From NCBI RefSeq assembly GCF_947501785.1, contig NZ_CANMXB010000001.1, positions 62,001 through 126,000 of the forward strand: a stretch of 64,000 nucleotides of DNA, in the 5' to 3' direction. Each line of letters opens with the position of its first letter. The first letter of the stretch is position 1. This document shows, in pieces, positions 27,222 through 36,662 of this stretch. The notes beneath the pieces were generated by a model. The model saw only the letters and a list, made by a program, of their open reading frames with translations, was not told the DNA's origin and ran no database searches. The position numbers were made by a program, and so were the translations under genes. The stretch comes from an uncultured Litoreibacter sp. GTDB lineage: Bacteria > Pseudomonadota > Alphaproteobacteria > Rhodobacterales > Rhodobacteraceae.

Positions 27222-27890
27222 ATGGCCGAGCAGCTGGCATTTTCCCTGAGCACCAAACCGGCGCTTGGGCGGGACAACTTCTTTGTCTCGGAGGCCAACC
27301 AATTGGCCGTAACCACCTTGGAAAACTCCGATAGCTGGCCCAATGGCAAGCTTGTGCTAAGCGGCCCCGCGGCATCGGGCAAAACCCATCTGGCCCATGT
27401 CTGGGCCGGCGAAGTCGCGGCCCGCATTCTGCCTGCTCTCAACCTGTCCGCGCGCGACATTGCCGAACTGGCCACAGGGCCGCTGGTGATCGAGGATATC
27501 GACACCATGACCTCAGACGACGAGGTGGCTCTGTTTCATTTGCACAACCTGATGATGGCCGAAGGGCACCCGCTGCTGATGACCACCGCGACCGCCCCAG
27601 CGGCGATGTCGGTGGGATTGCCCGACCTGCTGAGCCGCCTTCAGGGCACGGCTTTGGTGGCGCTAGACCCGCCTGACGACGCCCTGCTGAGCGTGGTGTT
27701 GTTAAAGCTGTTCGCCGACAAGCAGATCAACCTGCCAAGCGGGCTGTTGGATTACGTGCTGCCGCGCATTGGCCGCAGCTTTGGCGCCGCGCGGGAGTTT
27801 GTCGACGCCATCGACGCCCGCGCCCTGCGCGAGGGCAAACCCATCGGCAAGCGACTGGCAGGCGATATCTTGCGCGGCGACGCAGGCTGA
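27222..27890 (+). CDS. hda: Hda-like regulator of DnaA (HdaA)
   Basis: A 222-residue AAA+ protein related to the ATPase part of DnaA but lacking its DNA-binding domain IV. It starts MAEQLAFSLS, where QLAFSL fits the hexapeptide that binds the DNA polymerase beta clamp. The Walker A loop is LSGPAASGKTHLAHVW and Walker B is PLVIEDIDTM; the arginine-finger region follows around LSRLQGTALVAL. With the clamp it stimulates ATP hydrolysis by DnaA, preventing re-initiation of replication. It is read after the AI-2E gene, one base after its stop, and before ppk. In Rhodobacterales such genes are often annotated only as DnaA-domain proteins. Confidence 0.85.
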   Translation: MAEQLAFSLSTKPALGRDNFFVSEANQLAVTTLENSDSWPNGKLVLSGPAASGKTHLAHVWAGEVAARILPALNLSARDIAELATGPLVIEDIDTMTSDDEVALFHLHNLMMAEGHPLLMTTATAPAAMSVGLPDLLSRLQGTALVALDPPDDALLSVVLLKLFADKQINLPSGLLDYVLPRIGRSFGAAREFVDAIDARALREGKPIGKRLAGDILRGDAG

Positions 27891-27962
27891 TTTCTGGACA
27901 AATCTCTGAAAAATATGGCATAAGTCACTGTGACGTTACATTCAGACATCAAAAAGCCGCCC

Positions 27963-30137
27963 ATGACCGGAGCGAATTTTCTTGACGCAGATTTTGCGCC
28001 GCCCGTTGCGTTGGACGGTGTGGAGCTGACCGGCCCTGACCGCTTTTTCAACCGCGAGTTGAGCTGGCTGGCATTCAACTGGCGCGTGCTGGAGGAGGCC
28101 TCCAACCCCAAAGTGCCACTGCTGGAGCGCGTGCGCTTTCTTGCGATTTCAGCCAACAACCTTGATGAGTTTTATTCCGTCCGCGTCGCGGGCTTGCGTG
28201 AACTGGCCCTGGCCGGCAACACCACCCCGTCTGCCGACGGACGCACCCCGGCACAGCAGCTGGTGCTGATTGACCAAAACGCCCGTGCCTTGATGGAACG
28301 CCAGGACGACGTGCTGGGCGACTTGCGGCGCGACATGCATGTGTCGGGCCTCTCAATGTTGGGTGGCGACGCGCTGAACAAGACGGATCTTGAATATCTG
28401 GAGAATTACTTCATCTCCAACATCTTTCCGGTGCTGTCGCCGTTGGCGATTGACCCCGCGCACCCGTTTCCGTTCATCCCGGACACCGGCTTGTCCCTCG
28501 CCCTGCAGCTCAGCCGCAAATCGGACGGGCGCAGCCTGCAGGCTTTGCTGCCCATCCCCAAACAGATCGAACGGTTCGTCAACTTGCCGGACGTCAACGG
28601 TCAGACCCGCGTCATTGCCATGGAAGACCTGTTGATTGAGCGGGTCGGTGACATCTTTCCGGGCTATGAAGCCAAGGGGCATTGCACATTCCGCGTCTTG
28701 CGCGACAGCGACCTCGAAGTTGAGGAAGAAGCCGAAGATCTGGTGCGCGAATTTGAAACAGCGCTGAAGCGCCGCCGCAGGGGCGAGGTTGTCCGCCTGA
28801 CGATGAGCGCCGACGCCCCCCCAAAGCTGCGCGGGTTGGTGATGGAAGCGCTGGAAGTGACCGAGGCCGACGTGATCGAAATCTCGGGCATGCTGGGGCT
28901 GAGCGACATCTCCGAGCTGGTCGAGATGAGCACGCCGGAACTTTTGTGGCCGCATTTCACCCCCAGGGTGCCCGAACGGGTCCAGGACCATGAAGGGGAC
29001 ATGTTTTCGGCCATTCGCCAGAAGGACATGCTGCTGCATCACCCCTACGAGACATTCGACATGGTGGTCCGCTTTTTGGCCCAGGCGGCGCGCGACCCTG
29101 ACGTGGTGGCGATCAAACAGACCTTGTACCGCACATCCAACGAAAGCCCTATTGTTGCGGCGCTGTGCGAGGCGGCGGAGAACGGCAAATCCGTCACCGC
29201 GCTGGTCGAGCTGAAGGCCCGGTTTGATGAGGCCGCCAACATCCGCCAGTCGCGCAAACTGGAACGGTCTGGCGCGCATGTGGTTTACGGTTTCATCAAC
29301 TACAAGACCCACGCCAAAATCAGCGCGATCGTGCGGCGCGAGGGCAAGAAGCTGGTGACCTACACCCATTTCGGGACCGGCAACTACCATCCCATCACGG
29401 CCAAGTTTTACACCGATCTGAGCCTGTTCACCTGTGACGCGGCGCTGGGCCGCGATGCGACGCGGGTGTTCAACTACGTGGGCGGCTACGCGCAGCCCGA
29501 CAGCCTTGAAAATCTGTCGATCGCGCCAATTTCGATGAAGTCGCAATTGATCGACAATATCAACGCCGAGATTGCGTTTGCCGAGGCCGGCAAGCCAGCG
29601 GAAATCTGGGCCAAGATGAACTCGCTGATCGAGCCGGATGTCATCGACGCGCTTTACCGCGCCAGTCAGGCTGGCGTGAAAATCAGCCTGGTTGTGCGCG
29701 GCATTTGCGGCTTGCGACCGGGCATTGAAGGGCTGAGCGAAAACATTCGCGTAAAATCCATCGTCGGGCGGTTTCTTGAGCATTCGCGCATCGTGTGCTT
29801 TGGCAATGGGCGCGGGTTGCCATCAAAGAAGGCCAAGGTCTACATGTCCTCTGCTGACTGGATGGGCCGCAATCTCAACCGCCGCGTCGAAACTTTGGTC
29901 GAGATTACCAACAAAACCGTGCACGCGCAGGTGATGAGCCAGATTATGGCCGCCAACCTGGCCGACACTGCGCAGAGCTGGGTCCTGCAGCCTGACGGTA
30001 GCTACGCGCGTCAGACCTTTGGCGAGGACGAACACCCCTTCAACTGCCACCGGTTCTTCATGGAGAACCCGTCCTTGTCCGGCCGGGGGTCGGCCGGTGC
30101 AGGTGACGTGCCAGAACTGGCGCACACCAAGGACTGA
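27963..30137 (+). CDS. ppk1: Polyphosphate kinase 1
   Basis: A 724-residue enzyme that makes polyphosphate from ATP at the membrane. The N-terminal domain begins near GPDRFFNRELSWLAFNWRVL. The phospholipase-D-like catalytic domains carry two active histidines, in YKTHAKISAIVRREGK (autophosphorylated His) and FLEHSRIVCFGNG. The C-terminal VYMSSADWMGRNLNRRVE is also typical. I chose ATG 27963, which gives the usual distance to the NREL motif; a GTG at 27930 would add eleven residues and neither has a strong ribosome binding site. It follows hda by about 70 bases and precedes ppx, so synthesis and breakdown of polyphosphate are paired. Confidence 0.95.
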   Translation: MTGANFLDADFAPPVALDGVELTGPDRFFNRELSWLAFNWRVLEEASNPKVPLLERVRFLAISANNLDEFYSVRVAGLRELALAGNTTPSADGRTPAQQLVLIDQNARALMERQDDVLGDLRRDMHVSGLSMLGGDALNKTDLEYLENYFISNIFPVLSPLAIDPAHPFPFIPDTGLSLALQLSRKSDGRSLQALLPIPKQIERFVNLPDVNGQTRVIAMEDLLIERVGDIFPGYEAKGHCTFRVLRDSDLEVEEEAEDLVREFETALKRRRRGEVVRLTMSADAPPKLRGLVMEALEVTEADVIEISGMLGLSDISELVEMSTPELLWPHFTPRVPERVQDHEGDMFSAIRQKDMLLHHPYETFDMVVRFLAQAARDPDVVAIKQTLYRTSNESPIVAALCEAAENGKSVTALVELKARFDEAANIRQSRKLERSGAHVVYGFINYKTHAKISAIVRREGKKLVTYTHFGTGNYHPITAKFYTDLSLFTCDAALGRDATRVFNYVGGYAQPDSLENLSIAPISMKSQLIDNINAEIAFAEAGKPAEIWAKMNSLIEPDVIDALYRASQAGVKISLVVRGICGLRPGIEGLSENIRVKSIVGRFLEHSRIVCFGNGRGLPSKKAKVYMSSADWMGRNLNRRVETLVEITNKTVHAQVMSQIMAANLADTAQSWVLQPDGSYARQTFGEDEHPFNCHRFFMENPSLSGRGSAGAGDVPELAHTKD

Positions 30138-30229
30138 ATATAGCGCGATGTGCCATCGGTGGATTGACCTGGGCGAGCGGCTAAGTGCATGTTGTCGGCA
30201 GCACGAACCTCGGGGATTTTCAGTTGGTC

Positions 30230-31765
30230 ATGGATGGCGCTCAATCCGGCGATAACGAGGAATATGGCCCGTTCGGGCGGCCTCTGTTTAACGATCCGAA
30301 GGCCAAGGCGCTCAGCCGGGTTGGCACGATCGATGTCGGGTCGAACTCGGTCCGGTTGGTGGTGTTTGACGGTGCCGCCCGCTCGCCCGCCTACTTTTAC
30401 AACGAAAAGATTATGGCGGGCCTCGGTGCTGATATGCGCGAGACGGGGCGGTTGTCTGTCGAGGGCCGCGCGCGCGCGTTGTCCGCGCTGAAACGGTTCT
30501 CGCTGCTGTGCAAAGGCATGAATGTCAGCCCGATGACCGCCGTGGCCACGGCCGCCGTGCGCGACGCCGAAGACGGGCCGGAATTTTGCGAAGAAGTGGC
30601 GCGCGAGACGGGGATCAACCTGTGGGTGGCGTCGGGCACCGAAGAGGCCCGCCTGTCCGCGCAGGGCGTTTTCCTCGGCTGGCCGGAAGCGCAGGGCCTG
30701 ATGTGCGACATCGGCGGCTCGTCGATGGAGCTGGCGGAGGTGGGCGACGGTGTCGTTGGCAAACGTGTCACGTCAGAATTGGGGCCGCTGAAACTGATGG
30801 GGATGAAAGGCGGCCACAAAGTCCGCAAGGCGGTGATCGACGCCACGATCACCGATCTGCGCGACGACATGCCCCGCGATTACAAGACCATCTACCTGGT
30901 CGGCGGGTCCTGGCGGGCGCTCGCCCGGTTGGACATGGAGCGGCGGGGCTATCCTTTGAAAGTCCTCCACGAATACCGGATGACGTCGAAATCCGTGTTG
31001 CAGACGGTGAAATGGATCCGCGGCAAGTCGGTGGATGAACTGCGCGCGATCACCGGCAACTCGGAAGCGCGGATGCGGCTGGTGCCGATCGCGGCGCAGG
31101 TGTTGAAATCGCTGATCCAGCGCTTCAAGCCCGAGGCCTTGGCCACCTCCAGCTACGGGATCCGAGAGGGGCTTTTATACGAACAGATGCCGTTTGAGCT
31201 GAAACGCCGCGACCCGCTGATCGAGGCCTGCCGCTGGGACGAGGCCAAGAACGCCCGCATCCCCGGCTTCGGGCGGCAATTGCACAAATTCCTGGCACCA
31301 ATCTTTGGCAAAGTCCCGCATGAGCGCGCGCGGCTGATCCGCGCGGCCTGTCTCTTGCACGACGTCAGCTGGCGGGCGCATCCCGACTACCGCGCTGAGG
31401 TGTGTTTCGACAACGCCACACGGGCCAATCTCGGTGGGTTGGATCATGCCGGGCGCATCTTCCTGGGGGTCGCGCTGTTGCACCGCTACAAAAACTCCCG
31501 GGACGGGACCCGATTTGACGACCTGTTTGGACTGCTGCCGCCCAAAGACCTGAAACGTGCCGAGATTTTGGGTAAGGCGATGCGGTTTGGCGCAATGTTC
31601 TCCGTCGAGCGGCCAGAGTTGATGGGGGAATTGAAGTGGCAGCCCAAAAAGCGCGTGTTAACCTTTGAGTTACACCCCGAGACCAAAGGGTTGTTTGGAG
31701 AAGTCGCACAGGCCCGTTTGAACTCGCTTGCCGCATCGCTTGAGGCCGACATTGTGGTGAAATGA
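30230..31765 (+). CDS. ppx: Exopolyphosphatase (Ppx/GppA family)
   Basis: A 511-residue member of the Ppx/GppA phosphatases. The ASKHA fold shows its phosphate loops VGTIDVGSNSVRLVVFD and GLMCDIGGSSMELAEV, with EEARLSAQG between. The C-terminal part resembles the HD-type helical domain, with RAACLLHDVSWRAHPDYR. It releases phosphate from polyphosphate; a pppGpp phosphohydrolase role is possible for this family. I chose ATG 30230; GTG 30185 would add fifteen residues. It lies downstream of ppk and ends just before copy B of the intergenic repeat. Confidence 0.92.
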   Translation: MDGAQSGDNEEYGPFGRPLFNDPKAKALSRVGTIDVGSNSVRLVVFDGAARSPAYFYNEKIMAGLGADMRETGRLSVEGRARALSALKRFSLLCKGMNVSPMTAVATAAVRDAEDGPEFCEEVARETGINLWVASGTEEARLSAQGVFLGWPEAQGLMCDIGGSSMELAEVGDGVVGKRVTSELGPLKLMGMKGGHKVRKAVIDATITDLRDDMPRDYKTIYLVGGSWRALARLDMERRGYPLKVLHEYRMTSKSVLQTVKWIRGKSVDELRAITGNSEARMRLVPIAAQVLKSLIQRFKPEALATSSYGIREGLLYEQMPFELKRRDPLIEACRWDEAKNARIPGFGRQLHKFLAPIFGKVPHERARLIRAACLLHDVSWRAHPDYRAEVCFDNATRANLGGLDHAGRIFLGVALLHRYKNSRDGTRFDDLFGLLPPKDLKRAEILGKAMRFGAMFSVERPELMGELKWQPKKRVLTFELHPETKGLFGEVAQARLNSLAASLEADIVVK

Positions 31766-31850
31766 GCGCTGCGCGCCCGTGATGTTTTGCGTTCTTGAAG
31801 GGGCTTTGCCCCTTCGCCACGCGGGCAAATCCCCAGAGTGCTTGAAACCA
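31766..31850 (+). repeat. Dispersed intergenic repeat, copy B
   Basis: Same organisation as copies A and C: GCGCTGCGCGC lead, GTGATGTTTTGCGTTCTTG, then a hairpin AAGGGGCTTTGCCCCTT and CGCCACGCGGGC. Its tail (AGAGTGCTTGAAACCAAATG) differs from the AGCATATTTCCGGCAGAAAG tail of A and C. It separates the convergent ppx and dehydrogenase genes. Confidence 0.6.
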
Positions 31851-31858
31851 AATGGAGA

Positions 31859-32749
31859 CTAGCCGCGGGTCACGCCGTTGCGTTTTGCGACGTAGTCCAC
31901 AAGGTGCGGAACGTAGTCTTCAGCGCCGTCTCCACCTGCGGCATGGGCCAGCGCGAAACTGTTTTTGACCGCGTTGCCAATTGGGTTGGCCAGCGCCACC
32001 CCATCGGCCATGGCTTCGAGGTAGCGCATGTCCTTCAGCGCGTTGGTCAGCGTGAATTTATGGGCCTCTGCATTGCCTTCGACCGCGTAGCCCATGAACG
32101 TTTGATAGAAGCCGCAATCCATGCGCGAGCCGCGGATGACGCTGTCAAACTGGTTGGTGGTGATGCCGACTTTCTCGGACAGGGCAAGCGCTTCGGAATA
32201 CATCGCGGCGTAGCCCATCGCGAGGAAGTTGTTCAGCAGCTTCATTTTGTGACCCGCGCCGGAGGGGCCCATATGGACGATGGCGCCGGCCCAGGCCGCG
32301 ATGACGGGTTTGACGCGGGCAAATACGGCGTCGGGCGCGCCAACCATGGTGGCCAACTCACCTGCCTCTGCTTGCACAGGCGTGCCGCCCAAAGGGGCGT
32401 CTGCCATACCGAAGCCTGCGGCTTCGAGCCCGTCAGCCAACGCCATTGTGGAATTCGGATCGGAAGTGGAGCAATCGACGATGATCGCGTTCGGGGTCAG
32501 GTTCGGCATCAGCTCGGACACAATGGCCTCTACCTGAGGTGACCCCGGGGCGCAGATATGGATGATCGAGCAGGCGGCGATATCGGCCATGGAGGCAGCC
32601 TCTGTCGCACCTTTGGCGACGAGGTCCTCGACCGGCGCGCGGTTGCGATGGGCGATCACGGTGACGGGGTAGCCCGCCTTCAAGATGTTGCTGGCCATGC
32701 CGTGGCCCATCAGGCCGACGCCCACAAATCCGACTGTTTCCGAGGTCAT
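31859..32749 (-). CDS. NAD(P)-dependent beta-hydroxyacid dehydrogenase (HIBADH-like)
   Basis: A 296-residue oxidoreductase. The N-terminal Rossmann motif is VGFVGVGLMGHGMASNILKA, and the C-terminal helical domain carries the catalytic-lysine motif GAGHKMKLLNNFLAMG. The DAPLGGTPVQAEAGELA block is the substrate-binding signature of the family that includes 3-hydroxyisobutyrate, tartronate-semialdehyde and gamma-hydroxybutyrate dehydrogenases. The exact substrate cannot be told; GGTPVQAEAG differs from the more usual GGxxGAxxG. I chose ATG 32747-32749 after AGGAGCTTC. It is divergent from the sugar-dehydrogenase-like SDR, with 92 bases between the starts, so the two may share control. Confidence 0.85.
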   Translation of the reverse strand: MTSETVGFVGVGLMGHGMASNILKAGYPVTVIAHRNRAPVEDLVAKGATEAASMADIAACSIIHICAPGSPQVEAIVSELMPNLTPNAIIVDCSTSDPNSTMALADGLEAAGFGMADAPLGGTPVQAEAGELATMVGAPDAVFARVKPVIAAWAGAIVHMGPSGAGHKMKLLNNFLAMGYAAMYSEALALSEKVGITTNQFDSVIRGSRMDCGFYQTFMGYAVEGNAEAHKFTLTNALKDMRYLEAMADGVALANPIGNAVKNSFALAHAAGGDGAEDYVPHLVDYVAKRNGVTRG

Positions 32750-32841
32750 AGAAGCTCCTATTTTTGCGGTGCACTGTGGCGGCGGTAGCGGGCCGCTGCA
32801 AGCTGTTCTAGGATCGCGGAGAACAGAGATTGGAGATAAAC

Positions 32842-33591
32842 ATGCCCGCATTCGCAACCTACCCGAGCCTTGAAGGCAAATCCGTTTTGGTCACCGGCGG
32901 GGCAGGGGGTATTGGCGCGTTGACGGTTGAGGCCTTTGCGGCACAAGGGGCCAATGTGGCGTTTCTGGACCGCGACGATGAGGCCAGCCGCGCCGTGGCG
33001 CAAAAGACAGGTGCGCAATTTGCTTTGTGTGATCTGCGCGATATCCCGGCGACGCAGGCGGCGATTGAAACGCTGGCGGGCAAGGTTGGGGCGTTTACGG
33101 TTCTGGCGAATAACGCGGCGCGCGACGACCGGCACAATTGGGCGGATGTAACCCCGGATTACTGGGACGAGCGGATGGATACCAACCTGCGCCATATGTT
33201 CTTTGCGATCCAGGCGGTTGCGCCGGGTATGATTGCCGCAGGCGGCGGGTCGATCATCAACCTCGGCTCCAACAGTTGGTGGGAGGCGGGCGGTGGATTT
33301 CCGGCCTATGCGACGGCGAAGGCGGCGGTGCATGGGCTGACCCGCACGATGGCCCGGGATTTGGGAGACCACCGGATCAGGGTGAACACGGTGGTGCCGG
33401 GCTGGATCATGACCGACCGTCAGAAAGAGCTGTGGGCCACGCCCGAGGCGTTGGAGGCGCATCGTCAGCGGCAATGCCTGCCGGACCTGATCGACCCCGT
33501 TTACGTGGCGCGAATGGTGCTGTTTCTGGCCAGCGACGACGCGGCCATGTGCAGCGCAAACAATTACATGGTTGAAGCAGGCTCCATCTGA
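32842..33591 (+). CDS. SDR oxidoreductase resembling D-xylose/sugar 1-dehydrogenase
   Basis: A 249-residue short-chain dehydrogenase. It has the cofactor loop VLVTGGAGGIGALTVEAFA, the NNAARDDRHNWADVT segment, the catalytic Ser in LGSNSWWEAGGG, and the YATAK active-site pair. The combination YPSLEGK near the N-terminus, DDRHxxADVTxxYWDER and VPGWIMTDRQ resembles XylB D-xylose 1-dehydrogenase of Caulobacter more than general SDRs. It could oxidise an aldose to its lactone, but the specificity is inferred. The ATG at 32842 follows TTGGAGATA. It is divergent from the HIBADH-like gene and upstream of proS. Confidence 0.8.
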   Translation: MPAFATYPSLEGKSVLVTGGAGGIGALTVEAFAAQGANVAFLDRDDEASRAVAQKTGAQFALCDLRDIPATQAAIETLAGKVGAFTVLANNAARDDRHNWADVTPDYWDERMDTNLRHMFFAIQAVAPGMIAAGGGSIINLGSNSWWEAGGGFPAYATAKAAVHGLTRTMARDLGDHRIRVNTVVPGWIMTDRQKELWATPEALEAHRQRQCLPDLIDPVYVARMVLFLASDDAAMCSANNYMVEAGSI

Positions 33592-33654
33592 ACTTGCCCC
33601 ACCGCCGCGCGTGTCGTAGGCACAAATGAACCAGACAAAGAAGGCCTGACCCCC

Positions 33655-34992
33655 ATGCGCATGTCCCGCTACTTCCTGCCCGTCCTGAAAGAAACGCCCG
33701 CCGAGGCGCAGATCGTCTCGCACCGCCTGATGCTGAGGGCAGGGATGATCAAACAAAGTTCGGCCGGCATCTACTCCTGGCTGCCTTTGGGCTACAAGGT
33801 GTTGAAAAACATTGAGAATATCGTGCATGAGGAGCAGGCGCGTGCGGGTCACATGGCGATGCTGATGCCCACCATTCAATCGGCCGACTTGTGGAAAGAA
33901 AGCGGGCGCTACGACGATTACGGCGAGGAGATGCTGCGCATCAAGGACCGCCACGACCGCGACATGCTGTTCACCCCCACCGCCGAAGAGCTGATTACTG
34001 ATATTTTCCGCGCCAATGTGTCGAGCTACAAAGACATGCCGCTGACGATGTACCAAATCCAGTGGAAGTTCCGCGATGAACGCCGCCCGCGTTTTGGCGT
34101 GATGCGCGGCCGCGAGTTCTACATGAAAGACGGCTACAATTTCGACCTGACCAAGGAAGACGCGTTGCACGCCTACAACCGCCATCTGGTCAGCTACCTG
34201 CGCACCTACGAACGCATGGGCCTGCAAGCCATCCCGATGCGTGCCGATAGCGGGCCGATTGGGGGCGACGACACCCATGAGTTCCTGGTGCTGGCAGAGA
34301 CGGGCGAAAGCGAGGTGTTCTACGACAGCGCCGTGACCGAGCTGACTTTCGGCGACCGCGACATCGACTATGACGACAAGGCGCAATGCCAGTCGATCAT
34401 GGAAGAATTCACCACAAAATACGCCCGCACGGACGAAACCCATGACGAGGCCCTGTTCAACGAGGTCCCCGAGGAGCGCCGCAAAGTCGCGCGCGGCATC
34501 GAGGTCGGGCAAATCTTCTATTTCGGCACCAAATATTCCGACGCTTTGGGCGCGACAGTGCAAGGCCCCGACGGCAAGCCTGTGGCGGTGCATATGGGGT
34601 CGCACGGGATTGGCGTGTCGCGGCTGCTCGGCGCGATTATCGAGGCCAGCCATGATGACAAGGGCATCATCTGGCCTGAAGGCGTGACGCCGTTCCATGT
34701 GGGCATCGTCAACCTCAAGCAGGGCGACGACGAGGCCGATGCGGCTTGCGAAAGCCTGTACAAGCAGATCGAGGCCCTAGGCCTTGAGCCGCTATACGAC
34801 GACCGCAACGAACGCGCGGGCGGCAAGTTTGCCACCATGGACCTGATTGGCCTGCCATGGCGCATCACCGTCGGGCCACGTGGCCTGAAGAACGGCGTGG
34901 TGGAATTGACGAACCGCAGAACCGGCGAAAGCGAGGAGCTGGCGCCGGACGCCGCGATTGCGAAAGTAGCGGCGATTTACGGAACATCCTGA
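33655..34992 (+). CDS. proS: Prolyl-tRNA synthetase (short alphaproteobacterial form)
   Basis: A 445-residue class II synthetase that charges tRNA-Pro. Motif 1 is near [18 protein letters not shown], motif 2 contains [20 protein letters not shown] with [12 protein letters not shown], and motif 3 is near [18 protein letters not shown]. It is much shorter than the roughly 570-residue E. coli enzyme because the INS editing insertion is missing between motifs 2 and 3; this is normal for alphaproteobacteria, where mischarged Ala-tRNA-Pro is cleared by a separate editing protein. The C-terminal anticodon-binding domain ends near [12 protein letters not shown]. The ATG at 33655 follows GAAGGCC. Confidence 0.96.
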   Translation: MRMSRYFLPVLKETPAEAQIVSHRLMLRAGMIKQSSAGIYSWLPLGYKVLKNIENIVHEEQARAGHMAMLMPTIQSADLWKESGRYDDYGEEMLRIKDRHDRDMLFTPTAEELITDIFRANVSSYKDMPLTMYQIQWKFRDERRPRFGVMRGREFYMKDGYNFDLTKEDALHAYNRHLVSYLRTYERMGLQAIPMRADSGPIGGDDTHEFLVLAETGESEVFYDSAVTELTFGDRDIDYDDKAQCQSIMEEFTTKYARTDETHDEALFNEVPEERRKVARGIEVGQIFYFGTKYSDALGATVQGPDGKPVAVHMGSHGIGVSRLLGAIIEASHDDKGIIWPEGVTPFHVGIVNLKQGDDEADAACESLYKQIEALGLEPLYDDRNERAGGKFATMDLIGLPWRITVGPRGLKNGVVELTNRRTGESEELAPDAAIAKVAAIYGTS

Positions 34993-35005
34993 CCTGGGGA
35001 ACACG

Positions 35006-35965
35006 ATGCGCATAACCTGTCTGATCGCCTCCCTCTGCCTTGCTTTGCCAGCTCTGGCGCAAGGGCAGGACGCGGTTGCTGACAGGTTGGAACAGGCGTT
35101 TCGTGATTGGGCCGACACGCATGATGTGGCGCGCGGCGCTTTGGCCGCAACATACCAAGGCAACGTCGTCAGCCAGATCGGCATCGGCCAGCCGGCAGAC
35201 ACGCCGATGGAATTGGCGAGCCTGTCCAAGGCCATCACGGGCACATGCGCCATGTCGTTGATTGCGGGCGGTGACTGGCACGAGGCCACCACGACCGCCG
35301 ACGTGTTGGGGCAGGGACCTGATGTCACCGTCGGGCAGCTGATGACCCACACCAGCGGCTATGTTAACGACGCCACCCAAATGGCGATGCCCGCGATGCT
35401 GGATGCGCCTGATCACCCCGGCATCGTGGATGCGCTGCTGGAGCTCGGGCCGCCCGGCAAGGCGGGGACATATGTCTACAGCAACGAAAACTACGCCATT
35501 CTTGGACGAATGATTTCGGTCGAGACTGGTCAGACCTATGGCCGCGCCTGCGCCGACAGGGTCCTGCGGCCCGCCGGGGTGGAGGCGGAGGTGTCGCCGC
35601 GCACGGGCGCATTCGCGGCCTTTGGCGGCTGGGCCATGCCCGTGGCGGATTACGCCAAATTTCATGCCCACCACTTTGGCGAGGGCAGTATTCTGGGCCA
35701 AGCCCCGGAAGGCGCGCCCATGGCTGAGATGGGCGGCGGCGCGTTTTATGGTCCCGGCACCATTTGGCGCGCTTTTAGAGGCGGCCATAACTTCTGGCAT
35801 TTCGGGGCGCTTTGCTTCCCGGGCCGGATGAATACGGGCGCATTTGCGGTTCAGTGGCACGGTGGCTGGGGGGTGAGCGTCGCCTATAACGCTTGCGTGG
35901 ACTGGCCGGCCATGGCCGAACTTGACGGCGTGTTGGCGGCAGCGGTCTTTGGAGAACAAAAATGA
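35006..35965 (+). CDS. Secreted serine hydrolase, beta-lactamase/class C type
   Basis: A 319-residue protein with a signal peptide (residues 1-19, ending LAQG). The SxxK motif is visible at about residues 72-75 (MELASLSKAITGTC), and YSNENYAILGRM fits the YxN motif. The C-terminal third, with FRGGHNFWHFGALCFPGRMN, takes the place of the usual KTG-like region. It is a periplasmic beta-lactamase-fold hydrolase, but whether it cuts beta-lactams, D-amino-acid peptides or esters is not clear; class C-like esterases are common. It follows proS by 13 bases and overlaps the next gene's start by 4 bases. Confidence 0.8.
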   Translation: MRITCLIASLCLALPALAQGQDAVADRLEQAFRDWADTHDVARGALAATYQGNVVSQIGIGQPADTPMELASLSKAITGTCAMSLIAGGDWHEATTTADVLGQGPDVTVGQLMTHTSGYVNDATQMAMPAMLDAPDHPGIVDALLELGPPGKAGTYVYSNENYAILGRMISVETGQTYGRACADRVLRPAGVEAEVSPRTGAFAAFGGWAMPVADYAKFHAHHFGEGSILGQAPEGAPMAEMGGGAFYGPGTIWRAFRGGHNFWHFGALCFPGRMNTGAFAVQWHGGWGVSVAYNACVDWPAMAELDGVLAAAVFGEQK

Positions 35966-36585
35966 AAACGGTGTTGTGTTTCGGCGATAGTTTGACCTGG
36001 GGGTCACGCCCCGACGGCGGCGCGCGCCACAAATTCGAGGACCGTTGGCCCAATGTATTGCAGGCCGGTCTGGAGGGCGTGAACGTCATCAGCGACGGGC
36101 TTCGCGGACGCACGACCGCTATGGACCAGCATGCCAGCCCCGGCAACATGAACGGCGCCGCGCTATTGCCGTCGGCCCTGCACACGCATGCGCCTCTTGA
36201 TCTGGTGATCGTTTCCCTGGGCGCGAATGACGTTTACTGGGGGTTCCCACTGCGGCGCGCGGTGCGCGGGCTGGAGCATCTGGCAGAGATCGTGCGCCGC
36301 CATCCAATGCGTGTGCCCGATATAGCCCAACCAAAGGTGTTGCTGGTGATCCCCCAAGTGTTGGTGCCTTGCGACGACCCGCATGTCACTGCTGAGCTGC
36401 TGGCGGCCTCGCGGCAGTTCAGCGCCTTGGCCAAGGCCAAGGCCGATGACATCGGCGTCCCCTGGTTTGACGCAGGTAGCGTGGCGCAAAGCTCGCCCAT
36501 TGATGGCATCCATCTGGACGCGGAAAACACCCGCGCAATTGGTCAAGGGTTGGTGCCGGTTGTTCAAGAGCTGCTGGGGCCATGA
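35962..36585 (+). CDS. SGNH/GDSL-family hydrolase
   Basis: A 207-residue hydrolase. Block I is VLCFGDSLTWGSRPDGG with Ser10 as the nucleophile; block II is near NVISDGLRGRTTAMD; block III is SLGANDVYWG; block V is the Asp/His pair in SPIDGIHLDAENTRAIG. The family includes arylesterases, thioesterase/lysophospholipases and carbohydrate acetylesterases. No signal peptide is seen. Its start overlaps the stop of the serine hydrolase. The next gene begins 77 bases later and may use its own promoter. Confidence 0.85.
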   Translation: MKTVLCFGDSLTWGSRPDGGARHKFEDRWPNVLQAGLEGVNVISDGLRGRTTAMDQHASPGNMNGAALLPSALHTHAPLDLVIVSLGANDVYWGFPLRRAVRGLEHLAEIVRRHPMRVPDIAQPKVLLVIPQVLVPCDDPHVTAELLAASRQFSALAKAKADDIGVPWFDAGSVAQSSPIDGIHLDAENTRAIGQGLVPVVQELLGP

Positions 36586-36662
36586 TCCAGCGCCATTGCG
36601 CCGCTGCAGATAAAATGCCAGATCAGGTTTGGATCGCAGATAGCACGCGCAAAGGGTGAGTG

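Noticed and set aside
32758-34698. A 646-codon minus-strand frame opposite the SDR and proS
   Set aside because: Antisense shadow across two well identified genes; not credible as a protein.
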